DNA of 64,000 nucleotides from Polaribacter sp. IC073 (GCF_007997075.1 NZ_VORS01000002.1:372001-436000); one strand, 5' to 3'; counted from the stretch's first letter, positions 25,311 to 34,446 are shown. Made by a program: numbers and translations. The notes: a model not told the origin generated them from the letters alone.

Positions 25311-27479
25311 TTATTCCTCTAATTTATTTTCTAAAGCTAACAAGAATGTGTAGTCTTTCGCGGTTTCTTTTAACGCATCAAATCTACCAGAAGCGCCACC
25401 ATGACCAGCTTCCATGTTTGTTCTTAACAGCAATAAATTGTCATCTGTTTTTAGTTCACGCAATTTAGCAACCCATTTTGCAGGCTCCCAATATTGTACT
25501 TGAGAATCGTGAAAACCTGTGGTTACCAAAATATTAGGGTATGCTTGAGATACCACTTGGTCGTACGGTGAATATGACTTTATGTAATCGTAGTATTCTT
25601 TATCATTCGGATTTCCCCATTCGTCATATTCTCCTGTAGTTAAAGGGATAGAGTCATCTAACATGGTAGAAATTACATCAACAAAAGGTACCGCGGCAAT
25701 AATACCGTTATACAATTCTGGATTCATATTTACAATTGCCCCCATTAACAAACCACCGGCAGAACCACCCATAGCGTATAAATGTTTTGCAGAAGTGTAA
25801 TGATTATCAATTAAATATTTAGAACAATCTATAAAATCTGTAAAGGTGTTTTTCTTTTGCAACATTTTACCATCTTCATACCAATCTCTCCCTAAGTATT
25901 CACTTCCACGAATGTGTGCCAAAGCATACACAAAACCTCTGTCTAACAAACTTAAACGTGTGGTAGAGAAGCCGTCTGGAATAGTATAGCCATAAGAACC
26001 ATACGCATATTGTAATAAAGGTGTACTTTCATCTAGCTTTGTGTCTTTATGATACACCAAAGAAATAGCTACTTTTTTTCCGTCTCTTGCTGTTGCCCAA
26101 ACACGTTTACTTAGGTAGTTTTCTTTCTTAAATTTTCCGCCTTGAACTTCTTGTTCTTTTTTAATTTCTTTCGATTGATCGCTCATATTAAAATCGACCA
26201 CAGAAGCAGGAGTTGTCATCGAATTATAGGCGTAACGAATTACATGTGTGTCGAAATCTGGATTTGAATACACCCCTACAGAATACGTTTCTTCATCAAA
26301 AGGTAAATAATAATCTGCTGAATTGTCCCAACGCTTTATCCGTACTTTATTTAACCCATCTGTGCGTTCCTCTAAAACTAAATACTCTTTAAATATTGAA
26401 AAATCTTCTAATAAGGTGTCTTCTCTATGCGGAATTACATCTACCCAGTTTTCTTTTTCAGTATTAGAAATAGGTGTTTTCATCAATTTAAAATTGATGG
26501 CATTGTCTTTATTTGTAAGGATATAAAAATCATCTCCAAAATGAGAAACACTATATTCTAAATCTCTTTCTCTAACTTGAAGCATTGTAAATTCTCCGGT
26601 AGGATTGTCTGCATCTAAATACTGCGCTTCTGTAGAAACCGTACTATGAGAACCAATAAGAATGTATTTATCGGATTTTGACTTTGTAACATAGGTTCCA
26701 AAAGTTTCGTCTTTTTCATGAAAAACTTCAACATCTTCAGAAGTTGGTGTTCCTAAAACATGCCTAAAAATCTTTTCACTTCTTAGAGTATGCGGGTCTT
26801 TCTTGGTGTAAAAAATAGTCTTATTGTCATTTGCCCAAACAGAACCACCTGTGGTATTTTCTATAATATCCTTATAAATCTTACCAGTTTCTAAATTTTT
26901 AATTCGTAAAAAATATTGTCTTCTACTAACGGTGTCTGTTGCAAAAACAGCCAACTTATTATCATTAGAAATATTTAAACCACCTAATTGAAAATAATCG
27001 AAATCTTTCGCCAATTCATTTACATTGAACATAATTTGTTCTTCTGCTTCTAAATTGTCTTTTTTTCTACTATAAATAGGATATTGCATTCCTTTCTCGA
27101 AACGCGAAATATAAAAATATCCATTGTCTTTATAAGGCACAGAAGAATCATCTTCTTTAATTCTACCTTTCATTTCTTCGAATAGATTCTCATCAAAATT
27201 CTTAGAAAACGCAGTTATTTTATCGTGATACGTATTTTCTTCCTCTAAGTAATTAATTACTTTCTGGGTTTGTTCATCTTTAACATCCCCTAATTTCTGT
27301 TCATCAGTCAAACGCATCCAAAAATAGTTGTCTATTCTTACATCTCCGTGTTTTTCTAATTTAGTGGTTTGTTTGTCTGCTGTAGGTGTTTTTGCATCTA
27401 TATTTTTCATGGGATCATTTTTACAAGCGGTTGCAAAAATAAGATTTATAACAATGCTTATAACAAATAATTTTCTCAT
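25311..27479 (-). CDS. ptrB: Oligopeptidase B-type S9 peptidase, lipoprotein
   Basis: This 722-residue prolyl oligopeptidase family enzyme has a lipoprotein signal peptide ending in FATAC. The N-terminal beta-propeller spans about residues 60-420. The alpha/beta hydrolase domain has the nucleophile S573 in GGSAGG, the aspartate in TTGFHDSQV, and the histidine in EAGHGGASGRF. The sequence ALAHIRGSEYLGRDWYEDGK is typical of oligopeptidase B, which cuts peptides after basic residues. Lipid anchoring would place it in the periplasm or outer membrane. The gene is divergent from the ebfC gene with only a short gap. Confidence 0.88.
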   Translation of the reverse strand: MRKLFVISIVINLIFATACKNDPMKNIDAKTPTADKQTTKLEKHGDVRIDNYFWMRLTDEQKLGDVKDEQTQKVINYLEEENTYHDKITAFSKNFDENLFEEMKGRIKEDDSSVPYKDNGYFYISRFEKGMQYPIYSRKKDNLEAEEQIMFNVNELAKDFDYFQLGGLNISNDNKLAVFATDTVSRRQYFLRIKNLETGKIYKDIIENTTGGSVWANDNKTIFYTKKDPHTLRSEKIFRHVLGTPTSEDVEVFHEKDETFGTYVTKSKSDKYILIGSHSTVSTEAQYLDADNPTGEFTMLQVRERDLEYSVSHFGDDFYILTNKDNAINFKLMKTPISNTEKENWVDVIPHREDTLLEDFSIFKEYLVLEERTDGLNKVRIKRWDNSADYYLPFDEETYSVGVYSNPDFDTHVIRYAYNSMTTPASVVDFNMSDQSKEIKKEQEVQGGKFKKENYLSKRVWATARDGKKVAISLVYHKDTKLDESTPLLQYAYGSYGYTIPDGFSTTRLSLLDRGFVYALAHIRGSEYLGRDWYEDGKMLQKKNTFTDFIDCSKYLIDNHYTSAKHLYAMGGSAGGLLMGAIVNMNPELYNGIIAAVPFVDVISTMLDDSIPLTTGEYDEWGNPNDKEYYDYIKSYSPYDQVVSQAYPNILVTTGFHDSQVQYWEPAKWVAKLRELKTDDNLLLLRTNMEAGHGGASGRFDALKETAKDYTFLLALENKLEE

Positions 27480-27511
27480 TTTTAGTTGATTTATGTATCC
27501 TTACAATTTAC

Positions 27512-27519
27512 TAAATTTG
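27512..27519 (+). promoter_or_regulatory. Candidate -7 element for ebfC
   Basis: TAAATTTG matches TAnnTTTG 29 bases upstream of the ATG at 27549. A TTG at 27486-27488 is well placed for the -33 element. Confidence 0.55.
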
Positions 27520-27548
27520 CAGCTAACTTAATCTTAAAAAAAATAGAC

Positions 27549-27872
27549 ATGTTTGGAGACTTATCTGGAATGATGAATAAATTAAAAGACGCGCAACAAG
27601 AGGTTGAAAAAACAAAAACAAGATTAAATTCTGTTTTAATTGATGAAGCTTCAGCAGACAATAAAATTAAAATTACACTAACGGCAAATAGAGAAATTAA
27701 AAATATTTCTATTCATGAATCTTTACTTTCGGATGCCGAGGAGTTAGAAGATTTTCTAATTCTTACCTTAAACAAAGCGATTGCTAAGGCTTCTAAAATT
27801 AATGAAGATGAAATGGCGGCAGCTGCTAAGACAAACATGCCAAATATTCCTGGGATGGACATGTTTAAATAG
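27549..27872 (+). CDS. ebfC: YbaB/EbfC family nucleoid-associated protein
   Basis: This 107-residue protein starts best at ATG 27549, giving [26 protein letters not shown], the family's first helix. A four-strand core ([17 protein letters not shown]) and a second long helix follow, ending with NIPGMDMF. YbaB dimers bind DNA as tweezers and affect nucleoid organisation. An upstream in-frame start would add 21 residues that overlap the promoter. In many bacteria ybaB sits with dnaX and recR; here it stands alone. Confidence 0.9.
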   Translation: MFGDLSGMMNKLKDAQQEVEKTKTRLNSVLIDEASADNKIKITLTANREIKNISIHESLLSDAEELEDFLILTLNKAIAKASKINEDEMAAAAKTNMPNIPGMDMFK

Positions 27873-27935
27873 TACATTTTCTAAAACATCATAGCATAAC
27901 TCATATGAGTTATTTTTAACAGTTTTTAAACTAAG

Positions 27936-27962
27936 ATGCCTCTTGTAAAAGAGGTATTTTTG
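27936..27962 (+). terminator. Terminator overlapping the promoter of the next gene
   Basis: ATGCCTCTT pairs with AAGAGGTAT around a four-base loop, followed by a T-run. The end of the stem and the T-run (TATTTTTG, 27955-27962) also match TAnnTTTG, so the ebfC terminator and the promoter of the AsmA-like gene may share bases. Confidence 0.55.
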
Positions 27963-27984
27963 CATTCTAAATATAACATCGATT

Positions 27985-30582
27985 ATGATAAAAGAAAAAA
28001 AGAAAACATCTGTAGGAAAGAAAATACTTAAATGGACGGTCTCTATTTTTTTAGTTTTAATAATTACTTTAGTTTCGATTCCGTTTTTATTTAAGGATAA
28101 AATTGTTGCAATGGTTTCTAAAACTATTAATAGCAATATAAATGCAACTGTTAGTTTTAATGAATCTGATTTAAGTTTGTTTCGAAATTTTCCGATGGCA
28201 AGTTTAAAAGTGAACGATATTGCTGTTGTGAACAAAGCACCTTTTTTAGGAGACACTTTGTTTAATGCTAAAGAACTAGATATAAATCTAAAGATTACAG
28301 AACTTTTTAAAAGCGCTAATGAAACTTTAAAAATAAATAGTGTTTCTGCAGAAAACGGAACAGTAAACATTCTTTTCAATAAGGATAATTTTGGTAATTA
28401 TAACATTGCTAAAGAAGGCAATACAACTTCAGAAAATTCAAAAAACGCACTTTCTTTAGACATCACAGCCTATGAATTAAAAAATATTCAGTTTAATTAT
28501 TTTGATGAAATTTCTCAAATAAAATTTATTGCAGACAGTATTTACCATACAGGAAAAGGAAATTTTGCCAAAGATATTTTAGATTTAGATACCAATACCG
28601 AAGCTAAAATTTCTCTAGATATAGAAAATGTAAATTATCTAAATAAGATACCTGTAAAATTAGATGCTCTTTTAGGAATTGACTTAAAGAACTTAAAATA
28701 TACATTTAAAAAAAATACAGGCTACATCAACCAATTGCCATTAGAATTTGATGGGTTTATTCAGCTGGTAGACGGCAATCAGCTGTATGACATGACGTTT
28801 AAAACGCCAACCTCAGACTTTAAAAATTTACTAGCATTATTACCAAAACAATATTCAGGTAATTTAAGCACCCTAAAAACAGAAGGAAACTTCGATTTGA
28901 AAGGCGTGGTAAAAGGAACCTATTCTAAAACGACAATTCCAACTTTAGACATTTCTTTTATTTCTAAAAATGCGATGTTTAAATATGCAGATTTACCAAA
29001 AGCCGTAAATAATATAAATATTGATGCAACTATTATTAATAAATCAGGTTTTATAAAAGACACTTACGTTGCCATTAATCAAACGTCATTTAAAATTGAT
29101 CAAGATATTTTTAGTGCAAACGGTAACATTTCAAACTTAACAAAAAACGCGACTGTAAACTTAGAAGCAAAAGGAAATATAAATTTAGCTAACATTAGTA
29201 AAGTATATCCTGTTGCTTTAAAAAACGAATTAGAAGGAATTTTACAAGCAGATATTATTACAAAATTTGATATGAATTCTATTGAAAAAGGAAACTATCA
29301 AAACATAAATAATAAGGGAAATATTACCGTTTCTAACTTCAAATACAAAGGTGAAGATGTTGCAAATCCGTTTTTTATTGATAAAACTTCGGTTACTTTT
29401 AACACGAATACCATAAAATTAGAAGAATTTAATGGTAAAACGGGTGCTTCCGATTTGGCTATTCAAGGAAACTTAGAAAACTTTTATGGATTCCTATTTA
29501 AAAATCAAAAATTAAAAGGAAATTTCAATCTTAACTCAAATACTTTTAAGGTAGATGATTTTTTAGCGAAGAGTGAAGCAACTACTAAAACACAAGAAAC
29601 TTCTAGCTTAAAAATTCCTGCTTTTTTAGATATTACATTAAACACCAAAGCAACAGAAGTAATTTACGATAACATTCATTTAGCAAATGTGTCTGGTGTA
29701 ATTCTCATAAAAGATGAAACAGTTCGTCTAAAAGATTTAAAAACGGCAGTTTTTGGTGGTAATATTGGTTTTAACGGAATTGTTTCTACCAAAGGAGATA
29801 AATCTAAATTTACGATGGATTTGAATCTGAAAGAATTAAATATTTCAGAATCTTTTAGCAGTTTAGAAATGCTAAAGTCCATTGCTCCTATTGCTAAAGT
29901 TATTGAAGGTAAAATAAACTCGAGCGTAAAAGTTTCTGGAGATTTAGATGGCAATATGACGCCTAATTTAAAATCTATTACGGGTGAATTATTCGGAAAA
30001 TTATTAAATCCGAAGTTGAATGGAAGCAATTCTAAGATGCTTACCTTATTAGAAAAAAATGTTGATTTTATAAGTTTAGATAAATTAAATTTAGACGGAA
30101 TTAATGCACTGTTAACCTTTAATAATGGTGAAGTAAGTGTAAAACCTATCAATCTAAATTATAAAGATGTAGGTATTGTAATTGATGGTAAACATGGTTT
30201 CGACAACACTATGAATTATAATGTTACGTTTGATGTACCTGTAAAGTACTTAGGAAACACCGTTACAACTGCTTTGGCTAAACTAACCCCAAAAGATGCC
30301 GAAGAAGTTAAAAGTATTCCAGTAAAAGCGATTTTAACAGGTAGTTTTTCGAGTCCTAATTTTTCTTCAAATATTAAAAATGCAACGGCAGATTTAATGA
30401 AAAATATTATAGAAAAGCAAAAACAAAGCTTAATAAATCAAGGAAAAGATAAAATAAATGATCTAATTTCTGGCGGAACTAAAAAAGATTCAATAAAACC
30501 TACAGATAAGACAAAAGACAAAATAAAAGATGTTCTTGGCGGACTCTTCGGAAAGAAAAAAGATACTCTTAAGAAAAATTAA
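27985..30582 (+). CDS. AsmA-like protein
   Basis: This 865-residue protein has one N-terminal membrane helix (about residues 14-34) and a long periplasmic region rich in beta strands. It shows the AsmA N-terminal pattern FNESDLSLFRNFPMASLKVND and the C-terminal AsmA domain near GEVSVKPINLNYKDVGIVIDG. AsmA-family proteins are bridge-like lipid carriers between inner and outer membranes; that function is from the family. The last 70 residues are lysine-rich and low in complexity (KTKDKIKDVLGGLFGKKKD). A terminator follows the stop. Confidence 0.82.
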   Translation: MIKEKKKTSVGKKILKWTVSIFLVLIITLVSIPFLFKDKIVAMVSKTINSNINATVSFNESDLSLFRNFPMASLKVNDIAVVNKAPFLGDTLFNAKELDINLKITELFKSANETLKINSVSAENGTVNILFNKDNFGNYNIAKEGNTTSENSKNALSLDITAYELKNIQFNYFDEISQIKFIADSIYHTGKGNFAKDILDLDTNTEAKISLDIENVNYLNKIPVKLDALLGIDLKNLKYTFKKNTGYINQLPLEFDGFIQLVDGNQLYDMTFKTPTSDFKNLLALLPKQYSGNLSTLKTEGNFDLKGVVKGTYSKTTIPTLDISFISKNAMFKYADLPKAVNNINIDATIINKSGFIKDTYVAINQTSFKIDQDIFSANGNISNLTKNATVNLEAKGNINLANISKVYPVALKNELEGILQADIITKFDMNSIEKGNYQNINNKGNITVSNFKYKGEDVANPFFIDKTSVTFNTNTIKLEEFNGKTGASDLAIQGNLENFYGFLFKNQKLKGNFNLNSNTFKVDDFLAKSEATTKTQETSSLKIPAFLDITLNTKATEVIYDNIHLANVSGVILIKDETVRLKDLKTAVFGGNIGFNGIVSTKGDKSKFTMDLNLKELNISESFSSLEMLKSIAPIAKVIEGKINSSVKVSGDLDGNMTPNLKSITGELFGKLLNPKLNGSNSKMLTLLEKNVDFISLDKLNLDGINALLTFNNGEVSVKPINLNYKDVGIVIDGKHGFDNTMNYNVTFDVPVKYLGNTVTTALAKLTPKDAEEVKSIPVKAILTGSFSSPNFSSNIKNATADLMKNIIEKQKQSLINQGKDKINDLISGGTKKDSIKPTDKTKDKIKDVLGGLFGKKKDTLKKN

Positions 30583-30587
30583 TCATA

Positions 30588-30619
30588 AAAAAACGGAAGC
30601 AATTTGCTTCCGTTTTTTT
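30588..30619. terminator. Bidirectional terminator
   Basis: AAACGGAAGC (30591-30600) and GCTTCCGTTT (30606-30615) flank a five-base loop, with an A-run and a T-run outside. It serves the two convergent genes. Confidence 0.85.
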
Positions 30620-30640
30620 GTAGATAATAAAGTCTTCTTT

Positions 30641-31090
30641 TTAAAGTGCAGACAATGCTCCTAGCATTCCCATCACAATTCCTAAGACATAAAGAGACAA
30701 AGTGATAATGGTAACAACTCCAATAAATTTATAATGAGATTTTAGCATTTCAAACGCTTTTGCCAAAACTTCATCATCTTTAGAAAGTAATGCACTTTTC
30801 ATTTTTACAGAAAATTGATATAAATAATAAATTGGAAAAATATAAATAAGTCCAAATAAAATATATAACCCCGTCATTATGCCTCCTAAATTAAAAGGAA
30901 CTGCTTGAGATTGAGGAATATTATTATAAATTGTACCTATGAAAAAGCTACCAATAAGCATTAAGCCTATAAATATAAAACCTAATATAGATAAGAATTT
31001 ACACCATTTAGCGGTTTCTTTTAAAAAATTCTTAGCAGCGCCTGATAACGTAAGTTTTTCTAACTCTGTAATTGCATTTTGCATAGTCAT
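30641..31090 (-). CDS. DUF5362 family membrane protein
   Basis: This 149-residue protein has three to four membrane segments: CKFLSILGFIFIGLMLIGSFF, a central LGGIMTGLYILFGLIYIFPIYYLYQF, and a C-terminal FIGVVTIITLSLYVLGIVMGML. An N-terminal amphipathic stretch precedes them. The pattern matches DUF5362, common in Bacteroidota and without known function. The ATG two codons in (31084) is an equally good start. It carries its own promoter-like match upstream and ends at a shared terminator. Confidence 0.7.
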   Translation of the reverse strand: MTMQNAITELEKLTLSGAAKNFLKETAKWCKFLSILGFIFIGLMLIGSFFIGTIYNNIPQSQAVPFNLGGIMTGLYILFGLIYIFPIYYLYQFSVKMKSALLSKDDEVLAKAFEMLKSHYKFIGVVTIITLSLYVLGIVMGMLGALSAL

Positions 31091-31109
31091 TTATTTTTTT
31101 GTTTAAACT

Positions 31110-31117
31110 CAAAAGTA
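31110..31117 (-). promoter_or_regulatory. Candidate -7 element for the DUF5362 gene
   Basis: The reverse strand reads TACTTTTG, a full TAnnTTTG match, 20 bases upstream of the start. Confidence 0.45.
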
Positions 31118-31140
31118 GTCAATTTAAAATATTGACAAAT

Positions 31141-31174
31141 AAAAAGCCACAAATAATAAAATTTGTGGCTTTTA
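31141..31174. terminator. Terminator of rocD
   Basis: AAAAGCCACAAAT (31142-31154) and ATTTGTGGCTTTT (31161-31173) form a 13-bp stem. It lies about 28 bases past the rocD stop on the minus strand. Confidence 0.8.
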
Positions 31175-31201
31175 AAAATATAAATTTAAAGAGGTCTATT
31201 T

Positions 31202-32476
31202 CTAAAACTCAGAAATTGTATTCTTAATAATCGCAATACAATCCATTAATTGTTCTTCTGTTATAACCAAAGGTGGGGCAAAACGAATAATGTTTCCATG
31301 TGTTGGTTTCGCTAATAAACCATTGTCACGTAATTTCATACAAATATCCCAAGCAGTAGAACTGTCTTCAGAATCGTTAATTAAAATTGCATTTAACAAG
31401 CCTCTACCTCTCACAGATTCAACCAAATGATTGTTTTTACAAAACTCCGTTAATTCAGCTCTAAATATTTCACCCAATCTATCTGCATTTATTGCTAACT
31501 TTTCATCTGCAACAACTTCTAAAGCGGCCATTGCAACTGCTGCAGCAACCGGATTTCCGCCAAATGTAGAGCCATGGTTTCCAGGGCCAATTACATTCAT
31601 AACAGCATCGTTTGCTAAAACAGCAGAAACAGGATATACACCTCCACTTAACGCTTTACCAAGAATTAAAACATCTGGTTTAACTTCTGGTGTACCAGAA
31701 CAATTTTTCTCTGGACATGCACAATTTCCACAAGTTGCTAATAAACGACCCGTTCTTGCAATACCCGTTTGTACTTCATCTGCAATAAATAATACATTAT
31801 GATCTGCACACATTTTCTTTGCAGCTGCTAAATACCCATCAGAAGGCACAAAAACACCCGCTTCACCTTGTATTGGTTCCACTAAAAATGCAGCAATATT
31901 ATTACTACTTTCTAACGTTTCTTGTAATTGCTGTAAATTATCATATTCAATTTTAATAAATCCTTTTGTATAAGGTCCAAAATTCTTTCTAGCTACAGGA
32001 TCATTAGAAAACGAAATAATAGTCGTTGTTCTACCGTGAAAATTATTTTCACAAACAATTATTTCTGCCTTATTTTCATTAATTCCTTTCACTTCATACG
32101 CCCATTTTCTAGCGATTTTTAAAGCAGTTTCTACAGCCTCTGCACCAGTATTCATTGGTAAAAGTTTGTCAAAACCAAAAAGCTCTGTAGCATATTTTTC
32201 ATACTGCCCTAACATGTCATTATAAAATGCACGCGAAGTAAGCGTTAAAGTTTTTGCCTGATTTACCATTGCATCTACAATTTTCGGATGACAATGCCCT
32301 TGATTTACTGCGGAATAAGCAGACAAGAAATCGTAATATTTTTTACCTTCAACATCCCAAACATAAACGCCATCACCTTTACTCAAAACCACAGGAAGTG
32401 GATGATAATTGTGTGCACCATGTTTGCTCTCTAATTCTATCGCTTGTTGCGATGTAAGTTTGTCTAAAACAGCCAT
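31202..32476 (-). CDS. rocD: Ornithine aminotransferase
   Basis: This 424-residue PLP fold-I enzyme converts ornithine and 2-oxoglutarate to glutamate semialdehyde and glutamate. It shows GAHNYHPLPVVL, NTGAEAVETALK, HGRTTTIISFSND, FIADEVQTG and the PLP lysine in ILGKALSGG. One feature is unusual: a cysteine-rich insertion CGNCACPEKNC at residues 249-259, between TGRLLAT and the PLP strand, where typical enzymes have a short acidic turn. It could bind a metal or be redox active. The gene has a leader of about 100 nt with hairpins. Confidence 0.93.
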   Translation of the reverse strand: MAVLDKLTSQQAIELESKHGAHNYHPLPVVLSKGDGVYVWDVEGKKYYDFLSAYSAVNQGHCHPKIVDAMVNQAKTLTLTSRAFYNDMLGQYEKYATELFGFDKLLPMNTGAEAVETALKIARKWAYEVKGINENKAEIIVCENNFHGRTTTIISFSNDPVARKNFGPYTKGFIKIEYDNLQQLQETLESSNNIAAFLVEPIQGEAGVFVPSDGYLAAAKKMCADHNVLFIADEVQTGIARTGRLLATCGNCACPEKNCSGTPEVKPDVLILGKALSGGVYPVSAVLANDAVMNVIGPGNHGSTFGGNPVAAAVAMAALEVVADEKLAINADRLGEIFRAELTEFCKNNHLVESVRGRGLLNAILINDSEDSSTAWDICMKLRDNGLLAKPTHGNIIRFAPPLVITEEQLMDCIAIIKNTISEF

Positions 32477-32585
32477 TTTATTCGTTTTAAATGTTTATAA
32501 TTAAATAACCATTCCTGTTCTACCTTTATCCTTTCAGCAAAAACTGAAAATTCAGCGTGGGAAAGAAATCATCCCCGAAGTTTTA

Positions 32586-32593
32586 CAAAAGTA
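32586..32593 (-). promoter_or_regulatory. Candidate -7 element for rocD
   Basis: The reverse strand reads TACTTTTG, a full TAnnTTTG match. Transcription would begin near 32579, giving a 5' leader of about 100 nt. Confidence 0.5.
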
Positions 32594-32633
32594 AATAAAA
32601 TAATTAACTATTTGAACACAGAGTTTGTAGAAG

Positions 32634-32716
32634 TGTGGGCGTTCCCTAAAGGTCGCGCTTTCCGCTATATCTTTTTGTAGAAAAAACAAAAAGGATGCCG
32701 CTGCAATCGCTAACGC
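32634..32716. repeat. Family E repeat, best preserved copy
   Basis: Read on the reverse strand it runs GCGTTAGCGATTGCAGCGGC, ATCC, an A/T-rich hairpin with CTACAAAAAG, then GATATAGCGGAAAGCGCGACC and AACGCCCAC. The copy at 21469-21548 and the split copy at 8810-8990 follow the same order. Confidence 0.75.
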
Positions 32717-32782
32717 AAATGGCAAACTAGAAAGACCGTAAACTTAAATTGAATATCAGCAAATCTATCAATATCTTTTTCC

Positions 32783-32790
32783 TAATTTTG
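32783..32790 (+). promoter_or_regulatory. Candidate -7 element for rlmD
   Basis: TAATTTTG matches TAnnTTTG 20 bases upstream of the rlmD ATG. Confidence 0.5.
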
Positions 32791-32809
32791 CAAATCAAAA
32801 TCATAAGAA

Positions 32810-34264
32810 ATGCCACGAAGAGAACGCAACAAATTTGTAAAGAAGAATCAAGTTTTAGAATTAAAAATTGAAGATTACGCTTTTGGAGGAAAAGGAATTG
32901 CAAGAATTCATTCAGAAGAAGGAAGTTTTGTTGTTTTTATACCTAATACGCTGCCTGGTCAATTGGTAAAAGCACAAATTAGCAAATCGAGTAAGAACTA
33001 TGCAGAAGCAAAGTTAATTGATGTTTTAGAACCCTCTGAAGATGAAATTGAAGTTCCGTATCAAGACATTCCTGGTGCACCTTACATTCAATTACCCATA
33101 GAATTACAACACAAATACAAAAAAGAAAGTACCCTTTCATTATTCAAAAAAATAGGGAAAGTAGAAAATATAGCCGATTTATTTGATGAGTTTATAACCT
33201 CGCCAAACGTATTTCATTATCGTAATAAAATGGAATATGGTTTTTCTGCCATTGGGTATGACAGAGTTACAAAAAGAGACAAAGATGAATTTACCTTAGG
33301 TTTTAAAAGGCGTGGCGTTTGGTGGATGGGAGATAATTTAGACAAAGATTCTGGTTTGTTTGACAAACAAATGGAAGACAATCTAAAAAATATTCGTCAA
33401 TATTGTATCGAAACAGGGTTAGCTCCTTGGCACGGTCCAAAAAGAGAAGGGTTCTTTAGATACTTTGTAGTTAGAAAATCTTTTAAAACAGACGAGTTGT
33501 TATGTAATTTGGTAACTACATCACCAGAATTAGATAAGTTCGATTTAAACAAATTCGCAAACTTCTTAAAAGATATTTTCGGAGACCGTTTAGCTGGTTT
33601 ATTACACACTATTAATGATGAAACTGGCGACAGAACCATTGCAACTTCAGGAAGTGTAGATTTAGTCTACGGAAAAGATAAAATTGTAGAAGAATTATTA
33701 GGTTTAGATTTTGAAATTAGCATGAAAAGCTTTTTTCAAACAAACCCAAAATGTGCGGAGAAATTATACGATAAAGTTGTAGCATACGTTTTAGAAGATA
33801 AGTCTAAAGTAGACAATACGGTTGTAATGGATTTATTCTGTGGAACAGGAACCATCGGACAAATTGTAGCTTCTAAAAGTGAAAACGCAAAAATTGTAGG
33901 TGTAGACATCGTTGCATCTGCAATTGAAGATGCAGAAAAAAATGCCAAAAGAAATAAGATCGATGGCTTACAGTTTTATGCTGCAGATGTTGGTAAGTTT
34001 TTAACGGCACATCCAGAATATGAAAACAAAATTAAAACCATTATTTTAGATCCTTCAAGAGCAGGAATTGCACCTAAAACCTTGCAAAAGATCATTAATC
34101 TTAAAGCAGATAGAATGGTGTATGTTTCTTGTAACCCCGCAACACAAGCTAGAGACACAGAATTGTTAGCTGAGGCTGGTTATCAAATTAAAAAGATTAG
34201 TTTGGTAGATCAATTTCCGCATACAAGTCATATTGAGACGGTTGTTTTGTTTGAGAAGTGTTAA
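32810..34264 (+). CDS. rlmD: 23S rRNA (uracil-C5) methyltransferase, RlmD/TrmA family
   Basis: This 484-residue SAM-dependent enzyme has an N-terminal TRAM domain (about residues 10-75, LEDYAFGGKG-like pattern) and a C-terminal catalytic domain. It shows LFCGTGTIGQIV for SAM, DPSRAGIAPK and the nucleophile cysteine in VYVSCNPATQARD. E. coli RlmD has a four-cysteine iron-sulfur site after the TRAM domain. Here that region reads PGAPYIQLPIELQHKYK with no cysteines, so the cluster is absent. The exact uracil (747 or 1939 class) cannot be told from sequence. Confidence 0.87.
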   Translation: MPRRERNKFVKKNQVLELKIEDYAFGGKGIARIHSEEGSFVVFIPNTLPGQLVKAQISKSSKNYAEAKLIDVLEPSEDEIEVPYQDIPGAPYIQLPIELQHKYKKESTLSLFKKIGKVENIADLFDEFITSPNVFHYRNKMEYGFSAIGYDRVTKRDKDEFTLGFKRRGVWWMGDNLDKDSGLFDKQMEDNLKNIRQYCIETGLAPWHGPKREGFFRYFVVRKSFKTDELLCNLVTTSPELDKFDLNKFANFLKDIFGDRLAGLLHTINDETGDRTIATSGSVDLVYGKDKIVEELLGLDFEISMKSFFQTNPKCAEKLYDKVVAYVLEDKSKVDNTVVMDLFCGTGTIGQIVASKSENAKIVGVDIVASAIEDAEKNAKRNKIDGLQFYAADVGKFLTAHPEYENKIKTIILDPSRAGIAPKTLQKIINLKADRMVYVSCNPATQARDTELLAEAGYQIKKISLVDQFPHTSHIETVVLFEKC

Positions 34265-34368
34265 ATCAACTCATAATTTCTAAAGAATTGGGCTTTATTT
34301 CTGAAAATGAAACTATTTTAGCAAGACAGAGAATAGAAAAAATTACACATATGTTGAATTCCTTATGA
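34261..34368 (+). pseudogene. Possible fragment of a four-helix-bundle (S23) protein
   Basis: Right at the rlmD stop, a frame of about 35 codons reads LNQLIISKELGFISENETIL and continues ARQRIEKITHMLNSL before a stop. This looks like the C-terminal helices of the S23/four-helix-bundle family found next to rRNA in some bacteria. No start codon or N-terminal part is present. It may be a remnant or a chance resemblance. Confidence 0.3.
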
Positions 34369-34446
34369 GATTCTTAATTAAACTCGTAGAGAAGTTCGTG
34401 ATAAAGAGATAAACATCTCAACAAATAAACACTAAAAGTAAATACT

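Larger units (their letters stand above)
32477..32809. other. Intergenic region: rocD leader, family E repeat, rlmD promoter
   Basis: This 333-bp gap holds the rocD leader (32477-32579) with possible hairpins (TTTCAGC...CTGAAAATTCAG near 32535-32560), a TAnnTTTG match for rocD at 32586-32593, a family E element at 32634-32716, and a TAnnTTTG match for rlmD at 32783-32790. No open frame looked real. Confidence 0.55.

Noticed and set aside
27768..28379. 203-codon minus-strand frame overlapping ebfC and the AsmA-like gene
   Set aside because: It crosses a terminator and two well supported genes on the other strand.
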